Assembly: GCA_030151635.1 (NCBI GenBank)
Contig: JASLDF010000134.1
Span: 1 to 16,329, forward strand
Length of the DNA stretch: 16,329 bases
DNA from: Bacteroides sp.
Lineage (GTDB): Bacteria; Bacteroidota; Bacteroidia; Bacteroidales; Bacteroidaceae
Direction: 5' to 3'
Shown here: positions 1 to 7,100 of the stretch, piece after piece
Numbering within the stretch: the first letter of the stretch is position 1
Layout: each line of letters starts with the position of its first letter
The notes under the pieces: model-generated
Database searches by the model: none
Told to the model about the DNA's origin: nothing
Seen by the model: the letters and a program-made list of their open reading frames with translations, nothing else
Program-made: the position numbers and the translations under genes

Positions 1-966
1 TACTACACTATCGACGTTACAGACGAAATGGTAGCAGAGCAAGTTGCAACTCATACTCAACGTACAGGTAAGTATGATAAAGTTGAAGCTTACCAAGATA
101 AAGATATGTTGAAAGGCGCAATTGCTGAAGTAAACGATAAAGGTAACATCAAACGTACAGGTATTAAAGCTGACGAAGTTGTTATGATGCCTGCTTATAT
201 TAAAGATGAAGCTCAAAAAGCATTGTTTAGCGAATCTAAAGTAAAAGATAATATTGTATTTAACCCATTCTTGGCTTACGAAGGCAATGAGGCTGAATTA
301 GCTTCTCTTCTTAAGATTGAAAAAGAACAAGTCAAAGAACTTGAAGGTGTTGAATTTAAATTTCAAGTTGACGAAATTACTCGCTTTGTTCCAGGTGAAT
401 TGAATCAAGAATTATTTGATCAAGTTTATGGCGAAGGTACAGTGAAATCTGAAGAAGAGTTCAAGGCTCGTGTTAAAGAAGAGATTGCTAAACAATTTGT
501 AATGGATAGTAACTATAGATTCCTTCTTGATTTGAGAGAAACTATGGTTAAAAACGAAGGTGAATTACAATTCCCTGATGCACTTCTTAAACGTATCATG
601 TTGTTAAACAACAAAGATAAAGGTGAAGAGTTTATCGAAGAAAACTACGATAAGAGTATTCAAGAACTTGTTTGGCACTTAATCCAAGAGAAATTGGTTA
701 AAGAGTTTGAGGTGAAAGTTGAAGAAGTAGATGTTAAAAACATGGCAGCTGCGGCAACTCGTGCTCAATTCGCTCAATATGGTATGACTCAAGTTCCTGA
801 AGAATTACTTGAAAATTACATTCAAGAAATGATGAAGAACAGACAAACTGTAGATAATTTAGTTAACCGTGTAGTTGAAACTAAATTGGCTGAAGCAGTT
901 AAGGATAAAGTTACTTTGGATTCTAAAACAGTTTCTGTTGAAGAATTTAACAAGCTATTTCAATAA
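1..966 (+). CDS. tig: Trigger factor, ribosome-associated chaperone (5'-truncated)
   Basis: The reading frame is open from base 1, so the gene begins before the window. The first ATG inside it (position 28) is internal. 321 residues are visible. Trigger factors are usually about 430-450 residues, so roughly 110-130 N-terminal residues, including the ribosome-docking domain, are missing. The visible part starts near the end of the N-terminal domain, continues through a region where the FKBP-like prolyl isomerase domain should lie (about visible residues 18-125), and ends in a long charged helical C-terminal domain (about 125-321) that forms the chaperone arms. The isomerase-like region lacks the usual GD-x-V-x-x-D-F start and the aromatic FKBP pocket residues, so catalytic activity is doubtful. 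The protein binds nascent chains at the ribosome exit tunnel. The following clpPX pair matches the common tig-clpP-clpX gene order. The identity rests on family resemblance and context. Confidence 0.93.
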   Translation, partial: YYTIDVTDEMVAEQVATHTQRTGKYDKVEAYQDKDMLKGAIAEVNDKGNIKRTGIKADEVVMMPAYIKDEAQKALFSESKVKDNIVFNPFLAYEGNEAELASLLKIEKEQVKELEGVEFKFQVDEITRFVPGELNQELFDQVYGEGTVKSEEEFKARVKEEIAKQFVMDSNYRFLLDLRETMVKNEGELQFPDALLKRIMLLNNKDKGEEFIEENYDKSIQELVWHLIQEKLVKEFEVKVEEVDVKNMAAAATRAQFAQYGMTQVPEELLENYIQEMMKNRQTVDNLVNRVVETKLAEAVKDKVTLDSKTVSVEEFNKLFQ

Positions 967-995
967 GACTCACTTTTATTGATAAAATATAAATG

Positions 996-1035
996 CACAA
1001 GGTTATTTAGGAATAAATAACCTTGTGTTTTTTTT
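996..1035 (+). terminator. Rho-independent terminator of tig
   Basis: A perfect 14-bp stem (996-1009 paired with 1014-1027) with a GGAA loop is followed directly by eight T residues (1028-1035). It lies 29 bp after the tig stop codon and separates tig from clpPX transcription. Confidence 0.92.
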
Positions 1036-1077
1036 GAATCTATTCTTTTTTGTTTCTTTGTACTTGAAACAAAATTA

Positions 1078-1752
1078 ATGTATACAATTATGGATGATTT
1101 TAGAAAATATGCAACCAAGCATTTAGGTATGAATGGCCTAGTTCTTGATGAAGTCGTTAAGTCACAAGCTGGATACTTAAATCCTTATATCCTTGAAGAA
1201 AGACAATTAAACGTAACTCAACTAGATGTGTTCTCTCGTTTAATGATGGATAGAATTATTTTTCTAGGAACGCAGATTGATGATTATACAGCAAATACTT
1301 TGCAAGCTCAATTGTTATATCTTGACTCGGTTGATTCAACCAAAGATATATCTATATATATCAACTCTCCAGGTGGCTCTGTTTATGCAGGGTTAGGTAT
1401 TTATGATACAATGCAATTCATTTCAAGTGATGTGTCAACTATTTGTACTGGTATGGCTGCTTCAATGGCTTCTGTACTTTTGGTAGCTGGTGCGGAGAAG
1501 AAGAGATTTGCTTTGAAACACTCTCGTGTCATGATTCATCAACCTCTGGGTGGTGTTCAAGGGCAAGCATCTGATATTGAAATCACAGCTAGAGAAATTC
1601 AAAACATCAAGAAAGAACTTTATACAATTATTTCTGATCACTCGAAAACTTCTTATGATAAGGTGTGGGCTGACTCTGATCGTGATTATTGGATGACGGC
1701 TGAAAAAGCCAAAGAGTATGGAATGGTTGATGAAATCTTGATTCGTAAATAA
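1078..1752 (+). CDS. clpP: ATP-dependent Clp protease proteolytic subunit
   Basis: This is a serine peptidase that forms the double-heptameric chamber of the cytosolic ClpXP protease. The 224-residue frame carries the full catalytic triad expected from alignment with E. coli ClpP: Ser129 in GMAASMAS, His154 in MIHQP, and Asp203 in DSDRDYW. The spacings of 25 and 49 residues equal those in E. coli. The oxyanion-hole segment INSPGGSV is at 95-102. Residues 1-35 form an N-terminal extension before the conserved core. The start is uncertain: ATG at 1078 gives MYTIMDDF, while ATG at 1090 gives MDDFRKYATK, which I recall as the usual start in Bacteroides. Neither has a Shine-Dalgarno sequence. A weak -7-like box (TTTCTTTG, one mismatch to TAnnTTTG) lies at 1053-1060. 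The stop codon is 2 bp from clpX, so the two are almost certainly co-transcribed. Confidence 0.97.
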   Translation: MYTIMDDFRKYATKHLGMNGLVLDEVVKSQAGYLNPYILEERQLNVTQLDVFSRLMMDRIIFLGTQIDDYTANTLQAQLLYLDSVDSTKDISIYINSPGGSVYAGLGIYDTMQFISSDVSTICTGMAASMASVLLVAGAEKKRFALKHSRVMIHQPLGGVQGQASDIEITAREIQNIKKELYTIISDHSKTSYDKVWADSDRDYWMTAEKAKEYGMVDEILIRK

Positions 1753-1754
1753 GC

Positions 1755-2990
1755 ATGGGGAAATCAGATAAAACATCAAGAAAATGTAGCTTTTGCGGTC
1801 GTCCTGAAGGAGATGTTGGTATCTTAATTTCAGGAATGACTGGTTTGATATGTGATCAGTGTGCAGAACAAGCATATGATATTTCTAAAGAAGTATTGAA
1901 TTCAAGTAAAAAGGAGGGTGATAAGGATTTAATCCTTGATGAACTACCGAAACCTATTGAGTTTAAAAAATTCTTAGACGAATATGTAATCGGTCAAGAT
2001 GATGCCAAACGCTATCTTTCTGTTGCGGTTTACAATCACTATAAAAGACTATTGCAGCAAGCTGATGATAGTGATGTAGAGATTGAAAAATCAAACATTA
2101 TCATGGTAGGAAGTACTGGTACAGGTAAAACATTATTAGCTCGTACTATTGCTAAATTATTGAATGTACCTTTCACTATTGTTGATGCTACTGTGTTGAC
2201 TGAAGCAGGATATGTAGGAGAGGATATAGAAAGCATTTTGACTCGTTTACTCCAAGTAGCAGACTATGATGTTGATAAAGCTGAAAAAGGAATTGTTTTC
2301 ATTGATGAGATTGATAAAATTGCTCGAAAAGGAGATAATCCATCCATTACACGTGATGTAAGTGGTGAAGGTGTTCAACAAGGTTTGTTGAAGCTTCTTG
2401 AAGGGTCTATTATTAATGTCCCACCTCAAGGAGGTCGTAAGCATCCCGATCAAAAAATGATTCCTGTTAATACAAAAAATGTACTTTTCATTTGTGGAGG
2501 TGCTTTTGATGGTATTGAAAGGAAAATAGCTCAACGATTAAATACACATGTTGTTGGCTACAATGCTTCTAGAAAATCTATGAAGATTGATCAGAAGAAT
2601 ATTATGAGCTATATTTCTCCTTTGGATTTGAAATCTTTTGGATTAATCCCAGAAATTATTGGTCGTCTTCCAATCTTGACTTATTTGAACCCTTTAGATC
2701 GTGAGGCCTTGCGTTTAATTTTGACAGAACCTAAAAATTCGGTGATTAAACAATATGTCAAACTTCTAAAAATGGATAATGTAGATTTGACATTTGATAA
2801 TGAAGTGTTGGATTTTATAGTGGATAAAGCTATCGAATTTAATTTAGGTGCTAGAGGATTACGATCAATTGTAGAGAATATCATGATTGATGTAATGTTT
2901 GAAATACCTTCGAAATCTGTAGAAACATATTCTATCAATCTTGAATATGCAAAAGAACAATTAGCAAAGTCGAATTTATCAGTTAATTAG
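1755..2990 (+). CDS. clpX: ClpX, AAA+ unfoldase of the ClpXP protease
   Basis: ClpX recognises, unfolds and threads substrates into ClpP using ATP. The 411-residue protein has the full architecture: an N-terminal zinc-binding domain with Cys11, Cys14, Cys33 and Cys36; Walker A GSTGTGKT at 119-126; the aromatic pore loop GYVGED at 152-157; Walker B VFIDEID at 181-187; the second pore loop RKH at 228-230; and sensor 2 GARGLR at 365-370. The loop that docks on ClpP, IGF in E. coli, reads VGY here (267-269). I recall the same form in Bacteroides, so it looks lineage-specific rather than damaged. The gene starts 2 bp after the clpP stop codon. Length is normal for the family (about 410-425). A weak AT-rich hairpin follows the stop codon. 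Confidence 0.97.
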   Translation: MGKSDKTSRKCSFCGRPEGDVGILISGMTGLICDQCAEQAYDISKEVLNSSKKEGDKDLILDELPKPIEFKKFLDEYVIGQDDAKRYLSVAVYNHYKRLLQQADDSDVEIEKSNIIMVGSTGTGKTLLARTIAKLLNVPFTIVDATVLTEAGYVGEDIESILTRLLQVADYDVDKAEKGIVFIDEIDKIARKGDNPSITRDVSGEGVQQGLLKLLEGSIINVPPQGGRKHPDQKMIPVNTKNVLFICGGAFDGIERKIAQRLNTHVVGYNASRKSMKIDQKNIMSYISPLDLKSFGLIPEIIGRLPILTYLNPLDREALRLILTEPKNSVIKQYVKLLKMDNVDLTFDNEVLDFIVDKAIEFNLGARGLRSIVENIMIDVMFEIPSKSVETYSINLEYAKEQLAKSNLSVN

Positions 2991-3001
2991 AATTAATTCG
3001 G

Positions 3002-3035
3002 TATTTGATTTGTCAAATAAGTATTTTCTCTTATT
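3002..3035 (+). terminator. Possible weak terminator after clpX
   Basis: A perfect 7-bp AT-rich stem (3002-3008 paired with 3013-3019) with a TTTG loop lies 11 bp after the clpX stop codon. The downstream stretch is T-rich but interrupted (TATTTTCTCTTATTTT), so termination would be weak. The GC-richer hairpin at 3103-3127 is an alternative end for this transcript. Confidence 0.35.
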
Positions 3036-3064
3036 TTGATATGAAATTATAACTATTTTTATTC

Positions 3065-3094
3065 TTGAATATTAATAAGTTGTTTATAACTTTG
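3065..3094 (+). promoter_or_regulatory. Candidate Bacteroidota-type promoter for recQ
   Basis: TAACTTTG at 3087-3094 is an exact match to the Bacteroidota -7 consensus TAnnTTTG. A TTG at 3065-3067, with 19 bp between, fits the -33 element. Transcription would start near 3100, giving a leader of about 65 nt before the recQ start codon. No experimental support is available from sequence alone. Confidence 0.55.
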
Positions 3095-3102
3095 TTTGAG
3101 TG

Positions 3103-3130
3103 GCCTCTTGGAGATTTATCTAGAGGCTTT
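3103..3130 (+). other. Hairpin in the recQ 5' leader (attenuator or clpX terminator)
   Basis: GCCTCT at 3103-3108 pairs with AGAGGC at 3122-3127, followed by TTT then CTC. It lies just downstream of the recQ promoter candidate. It could be the real terminator of clpPX transcripts, a 5' mRNA-stabilising stem for recQ, or a weak attenuator. The short, interrupted T tract makes strong termination unlikely. Confidence 0.4.
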
Positions 3131-3165
3131 CTCAGCGAAGCTAACTAACTAATAATCGAATATCG

Positions 3166-5352
3166 ATGGCTGATAAAGAAAATTTGAGAAGTCAACTTAA
3201 AAAATATTTTGGGTTTGATAACTTTAAGGGGAATCAGGAGGCAGTAATTAATAACCTGTTGACTGGTAACGATACTTTTGTGCTGATGCCAACTGGTGGT
3301 GGTAAATCACTATGTTATCAATTACCTTCATTGATGATGAAGGGTACTGCAATTGTTATCTCTCCTTTAATCGCATTGATGAAAAATCAGGTCGATTCAA
3401 TGAGGAGTTTTAGTGAATATGACGGTGTTGCACACTATATCAATTCATCTTTAAATAAAGGTGAAGTAGATCAGGTTAAAGCTGATTTATTAAGTGGTAA
3501 AACAAAACTTCTATATGTTGCGCCCGAATCGTTGACTAAAGAAGACACTATTGACTTTTTGAGATCTATAAAAATCTCTTTTTATGCGATTGACGAAGCG
3601 CATTGTATTTCGGAGTGGGGGCACGACTTCCGCCCTGAATATAGGAAAATTCGTCCTATTATTGATGAGATTGGAACAGCTCCAGTGATTGCACTGACTG
3701 CCACAGCAACACCTAAAGTTCAACACGATATTCAGAAGAATTTAGGTATTACTGATTCCAGGGTTTATAAATCATCTTTTAATAGAGAGAATCTATTTTA
3801 CGAAGTTAAGCCTAAAACAAAAGATGTTGATCGAGATGTTATTAAGTATATTAAAAACAACTCAGGTAAATCAGGTATCATTTACTGTTTAAGTCGCAAA
3901 AAAGTAGAAGAACTAACACAAATACTTCAAGCAAATGGAATTGAGGCCCGAGCATATCATGCAGGAATGGACTCGAATACAAGAAATGCAAATCAAGATG
4001 ACTTCTTGATGGAAAAAGTAGATGTTATCGTTGCTACTATTGCGTTTGGCATGGGGATTGATAAGCCTGATGTTCGTTTTGTAATTCATTACGATATTCC
4101 AAAAAGTTTGGAAGGCTATTATCAAGAAACGGGTAGGGCTGGTCGTGATGGAGGCGAAGGAAAATGTATTACATTTTATTCAAATAAAGATTTGCAGAAA
4201 CTGGAAAAGTTTATGCAAGGTAAACCTGTGGCAGAGCAAGAGATTGGTAAGCAACTTCTGTTAGAGACAGCTGCTTATGCAGAATCTAGTGTATGCCGTC
4301 GTAAGACTCTACTTCATTATTTCGGTGAAAATTACGAAGTGGAAAATTGCGAAAATTGTGACAACTGTTTAAATCCAAAGAAACAAGTGGAGGCTCAAGA
4401 TTTATTATGTTCCGCAATAGAAACTGTTCTAGCGGTAAAAGAAAATTTTAAAACTGATTACGTAATAGATGTTCTATTAGGTAATGAAACGTCTGAAATT
4501 CTAGCTCATAGACACGAAGATTTAGAAGAATTTGGTACCGGAAACGGTGAAAGTGACAAACTTTGGAATTCCGTAATTCGTCAAGCCTTAATAGGTGGCT
4601 ATTTAGATAAAGATGTTGAAAAATACGGCACTTTAAAAGTAACAGCTAAGGGTCGTAAGTTCCTGAATAAACCAGAATCTTTTAAGATTATTGAAGACAA
4701 TGACTTCGATGAAATTGAAGAGGATATGGAGGCATCTAGTAGTGGAGCATCTTTTTCCGTTGACCCTGCATTGTTTTCAATGCTAAAGGCTCTTCGGAAA
4801 AATATGGCGAAGAAGCTTGAAGTGCCACCTTATGTAATCTTTCAAGAAGCATCGTTGGAAGCAATGTCAACTATATATCCAGTAACTGTTGATGAGTTGC
4901 AAAACATACCTGGTGTGGGGGCTGGCAAGGCTAAGCGCTACGGTAAAGAGTTTTGTGAGTTAATACGTAAACACTGTACAGAGAATGAGATAGACCGCCC
5001 CGAGGACCTTAGAGTTCGCACGGTTGCTAATAAGTCTAAATTGAAGGTTGCAATTATTCAAGCTATTGATAGAAAAGTTGCGCTAGATGATTTAGCAATT
5101 TCAAAAGGAATTGAATTTTCAGATCTTCTGGATGAAATTGAAGCAATTGTATATTCTGGGACTAAGTTAAATATCGATTATTTCATTGATGAAATTATGG
5201 ATGAGGATCATATGTTGGATATATATGATTATTTCAAAGACGATTCTACGACAGATAAGATTGGTGTCGCAATGGATGAACTTGGTGATGATTATTCTGA
5301 AGAGGAAATCCGCTTAGTTAGAATCAAATTCATTTCAGAAATGGCAAATTAA
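3166..5352 (+). CDS. recQ: RecQ-family ATP-dependent DNA helicase
   Basis: This is a superfamily 2 3'-5' DNA helicase acting in recombination and repair of stalled forks. In order, the 728 residues show: a motif 0 region (about 16-25, FGFDNFKGNQ); Walker A MPTGGGKS (41-48); motif II DEAH (143-146) followed by the aromatic-rich CISEWGHDFRPEY; motif III ALTATAT (176-182); and motif VI QETGRAGRDG (320-329). The RecQ-C zinc site is Cys377, Cys395, Cys398 and Cys401, followed by a winged-helix region (about 410-505) and an HRDC domain (about 530-605) containing IPGVGAGKAKRYG. After HRDC come about 120 more residues, including an HTH-like segment (about 636-675) and a very acidic tail. E. coli RecQ is about 610 residues, so this is the longer RecQ form. 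It has its own promoter candidate upstream and a strong terminator downstream. Confidence 0.95.
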   Translation: MADKENLRSQLKKYFGFDNFKGNQEAVINNLLTGNDTFVLMPTGGGKSLCYQLPSLMMKGTAIVISPLIALMKNQVDSMRSFSEYDGVAHYINSSLNKGEVDQVKADLLSGKTKLLYVAPESLTKEDTIDFLRSIKISFYAIDEAHCISEWGHDFRPEYRKIRPIIDEIGTAPVIALTATATPKVQHDIQKNLGITDSRVYKSSFNRENLFYEVKPKTKDVDRDVIKYIKNNSGKSGIIYCLSRKKVEELTQILQANGIEARAYHAGMDSNTRNANQDDFLMEKVDVIVATIAFGMGIDKPDVRFVIHYDIPKSLEGYYQETGRAGRDGGEGKCITFYSNKDLQKLEKFMQGKPVAEQEIGKQLLLETAAYAESSVCRRKTLLHYFGENYEVENCENCDNCLNPKKQVEAQDLLCSAIETVLAVKENFKTDYVIDVLLGNETSEILAHRHEDLEEFGTGNGESDKLWNSVIRQALIGGYLDKDVEKYGTLKVTAKGRKFLNKPESFKIIEDNDFDEIEEDMEASSSGASFSVDPALFSMLKALRKNMAKKLEVPPYVIFQEASLEAMSTIYPVTVDELQNIPGVGAGKAKRYGKEFCELIRKHCTENEIDRPEDLRVRTVANKSKLKVAIIQAIDRKVALDDLAISKGIEFSDLLDEIEAIVYSGTKLNIDYFIDEIMDEDHMLDIYDYFKDDSTTDKIGVAMDELGDDYSEEEIRLVRIKFISEMAN

Positions 5353-5374
5353 TACTTAAATAATAAAGAATTAG

Positions 5375-5416
5375 AAGTGGGACTTTAGTTATCTAGAGTC
5401 TCACTTTTTTTGTTTT
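5375..5416 (+). terminator. Rho-independent terminator of recQ
   Basis: A 12-bp stem (5377-5388 paired with 5393-5404, including two G-U pairs) with a TTAT loop is followed by seven T residues and a second T run. Flanking AA/TT pairs extend it. It begins 22 bp after the recQ stop codon. Confidence 0.88.
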
Positions 5417-5507
5417 ATTAGATTGTAAATGAATGTTATATTATTGATTCTGTTATCAAATAATATTTTTAATTTGGATTAAGTCTGATTTATAGCGAAT
5501 AAAAATG

Positions 5508-5515
5508 TATATTTG
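5508..5515 (+). promoter_or_regulatory. Candidate -7 promoter element for guaB
   Basis: TATATTTG followed by CA matches the Bacteroidota -7 consensus TAnnTTTG exactly. It predicts a start near 5520-5522 and a leader of about 25 nt. No good TTTG -33 element sits at the usual 19-21 bp spacing. The nearest TTTG (5473-5476) is too far away. Confidence 0.6.
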
Positions 5516-5546
5516 CACGCAATAAATTTCTAAACGAACAACTCCT

Positions 5547-7019
5547 ATGTCATTTATTGCTGATAAAATCATTATGGATGGTCTAACGTACGACGACGTA
5601 TTGTTAGTACCTGCTTACTCTGAAGTTCTTCCTAGAGAAGTTAATCTATCAACCAAGTTTTCTAAAAACATAACGCTGAATATTCCGTTCATCACAGCCG
5701 CGATGGATACAGTTACTGAATCTCAAATGGCAATTGCTATTGCTCGTGAGGGAGGTATTGGTGTAATTCATAAAAACATGTCTATTGAGTCACAAGCTAA
5801 ACAAGTTGCAACTGTGAAGCGGGCTGAAAATGGAATGATTTATGATCCCGTAACTATCATGAAAGGTTCTACGGTGAGAGATGCTTTAAACTTGATGAGA
5901 GAATATCACATTGGTGGTATCCCTGTTGTAGATGAAGGCAACTACTTAGTAGGGATTGTAACAAATCGTGACTTGCGATTTGAGCAAGATATGACTAAGA
6001 TTATTGATGAAGTAATGACAACTGAAAATCTAGTGACAACAAATCAGTCTATCGATTTGGAGTTAGCAAGTAAGATTCTTCAAGAACATAAAATTGAAAA
6101 ACTTCCAGTTGTTGATGCAGAAAATCATATTGTAGGTCTTATTACCTATAAGGATATTACTAAAGCTAAAGATAAACCTCATGCATGTAAGGATTCTAAA
6201 GGCCGTTTACGTGTTGCTGCTGGTGTTGGTGTAACTGCCGATACTTTTGACCGTATGGAAGCTTTGGTTAAGGCTGGGGTAGATGCTGTGGTAATTGACA
6301 CATCGCATGGCCACTCTAAAGGAGTGATTGATATTCTTAAACAAGCGAAAATAAAATTCCCTGATATTGATATTGTTGTAGGTAACATTGCTACTGGCGA
6401 GGCTGCTAAGGCTTTAGTAGCCGCTGGTGCTGATGGTGTTAAAGTTGGAATTGGGCCCGGTTCTATCTGTACGACTCGTGTTGTGGCAGGTGTAGGTGTT
6501 CCTCAATTATCAGCGGTTTATGATGTCGCTGTTGCTCTTAAAGGTACAGGAATACCATTAATTGCTGATGGTGGATTACGTTACTCTGGCGATGTTGTAA
6601 AAGCACTTGCTGCTGGTGGCTATTCAGTTATGATTGGTTCGCTTGTCGCAGGAACTGAAGAAAGCCCAGGTGATACAATTATCTTTAATGGTAGAAAGTT
6701 TAAATCATACCGTGGAATGGGGTCTTTAGAAGCTATGGAAAATGGCTCAAAAGATCGTTATTTTCAAGCAACAGAAACTGATATTAAAAAATTAGTACCA
6801 GAAGGTATTGCTGCTCGTGTTCCGTATAAAGGACTTCTATTTGAAGTAATTTACCAATTAGTAGGTGGGCTAAGAGCAGGTATGGGATATTGTGGTTCTA
6901 AAGATATTGATGCTTTACATAATGCTAAATTTACAAGAATTACCAATGCGGGTGTTCTTGAAAGTCATCCTCACGATGTAGCAATTACTAGTGAAGCTCC
7001 AAACTATAGCCCTAATTAA
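5547..7019 (+). CDS. guaB: Inosine-5'-monophosphate dehydrogenase
   Basis: This cytosolic enzyme oxidises IMP to XMP with NAD+, the committed step of GMP synthesis. The 490-residue length is typical for bacterial IMPDH. The (β/α)8 catalytic barrel is interrupted by a pair of CBS domains (about 95-150 and 155-210) that bind purine nucleotides and regulate the enzyme. Visible catalytic features are the NAD-binding segment DTSHGH (251-256), the active-site loop GPGSICTTR with Cys308 that forms the covalent E-XMP intermediate, the phosphate-binding DGGLRYSGD (341-349), YRGMGS (388-393), and the mobile-flap Arg404-Tyr405 that activates water. All key residues are present and nothing is truncated. 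It is a stand-alone unit with its own -7 element and a strong terminator. No guaA is visible next to it. Confidence 0.98.
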   Translation: MSFIADKIIMDGLTYDDVLLVPAYSEVLPREVNLSTKFSKNITLNIPFITAAMDTVTESQMAIAIAREGGIGVIHKNMSIESQAKQVATVKRAENGMIYDPVTIMKGSTVRDALNLMREYHIGGIPVVDEGNYLVGIVTNRDLRFEQDMTKIIDEVMTTENLVTTNQSIDLELASKILQEHKIEKLPVVDAENHIVGLITYKDITKAKDKPHACKDSKGRLRVAAGVGVTADTFDRMEALVKAGVDAVVIDTSHGHSKGVIDILKQAKIKFPDIDIVVGNIATGEAAKALVAAGADGVKVGIGPGSICTTRVVAGVGVPQLSAVYDVAVALKGTGIPLIADGGLRYSGDVVKALAAGGYSVMIGSLVAGTEESPGDTIIFNGRKFKSYRGMGSLEAMENGSKDRYFQATETDIKKLVPEGIAARVPYKGLLFEVIYQLVGGLRAGMGYCGSKDIDALHNAKFTRITNAGVLESHPHDVAITSEAPNYSPN

Positions 7020-7040
7020 AATATTAAGTAGGCAAACCGT

Positions 7041-7084
7041 AAAAAGGAAGTATGAGGTATTCTCATACTTCCTTTTTCTTTTTT
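7041..7084 (+). terminator. Rho-independent terminator of guaB
   Basis: A perfect 16-bp stem (7041-7056 paired with 7062-7077) with a GTATT loop is followed by C and a T run to 7084. The A-rich 5' arm means it could also act on minus-strand transcripts. The T run merges into the next promoter candidate. Confidence 0.93.
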
Positions 7085-7085
7085 A

Positions 7086-7093
7086 TATATTTG
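7086..7093 (+). promoter_or_regulatory. Candidate -7 element abutting the start codon at 7101
   Basis: TATATTTG matches TAnnTTTG exactly and lies only 7 bp before the ATG at 7101. Transcription from it would begin at or within a few bases of the start codon, giving a leaderless or nearly leaderless mRNA. The -33 position would fall inside the guaB terminator stem and has no TTTG, so it may be a chance AT-rich match. Confidence 0.4.
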
Positions 7094-7100
7094 TAAACAT

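Noticed and set aside
1462..1875. 137-residue open frame antisense to clpP/clpX
   Set aside because: It lies opposite two clearly functional genes, its translation resembles no known domain, and no promoter or start signal supports it.
5473..5476. TTTG as the -33 element of the guaB promoter
   Set aside because: It is 31 bp from the -7 box, well beyond the usual 19-21 bp spacing.
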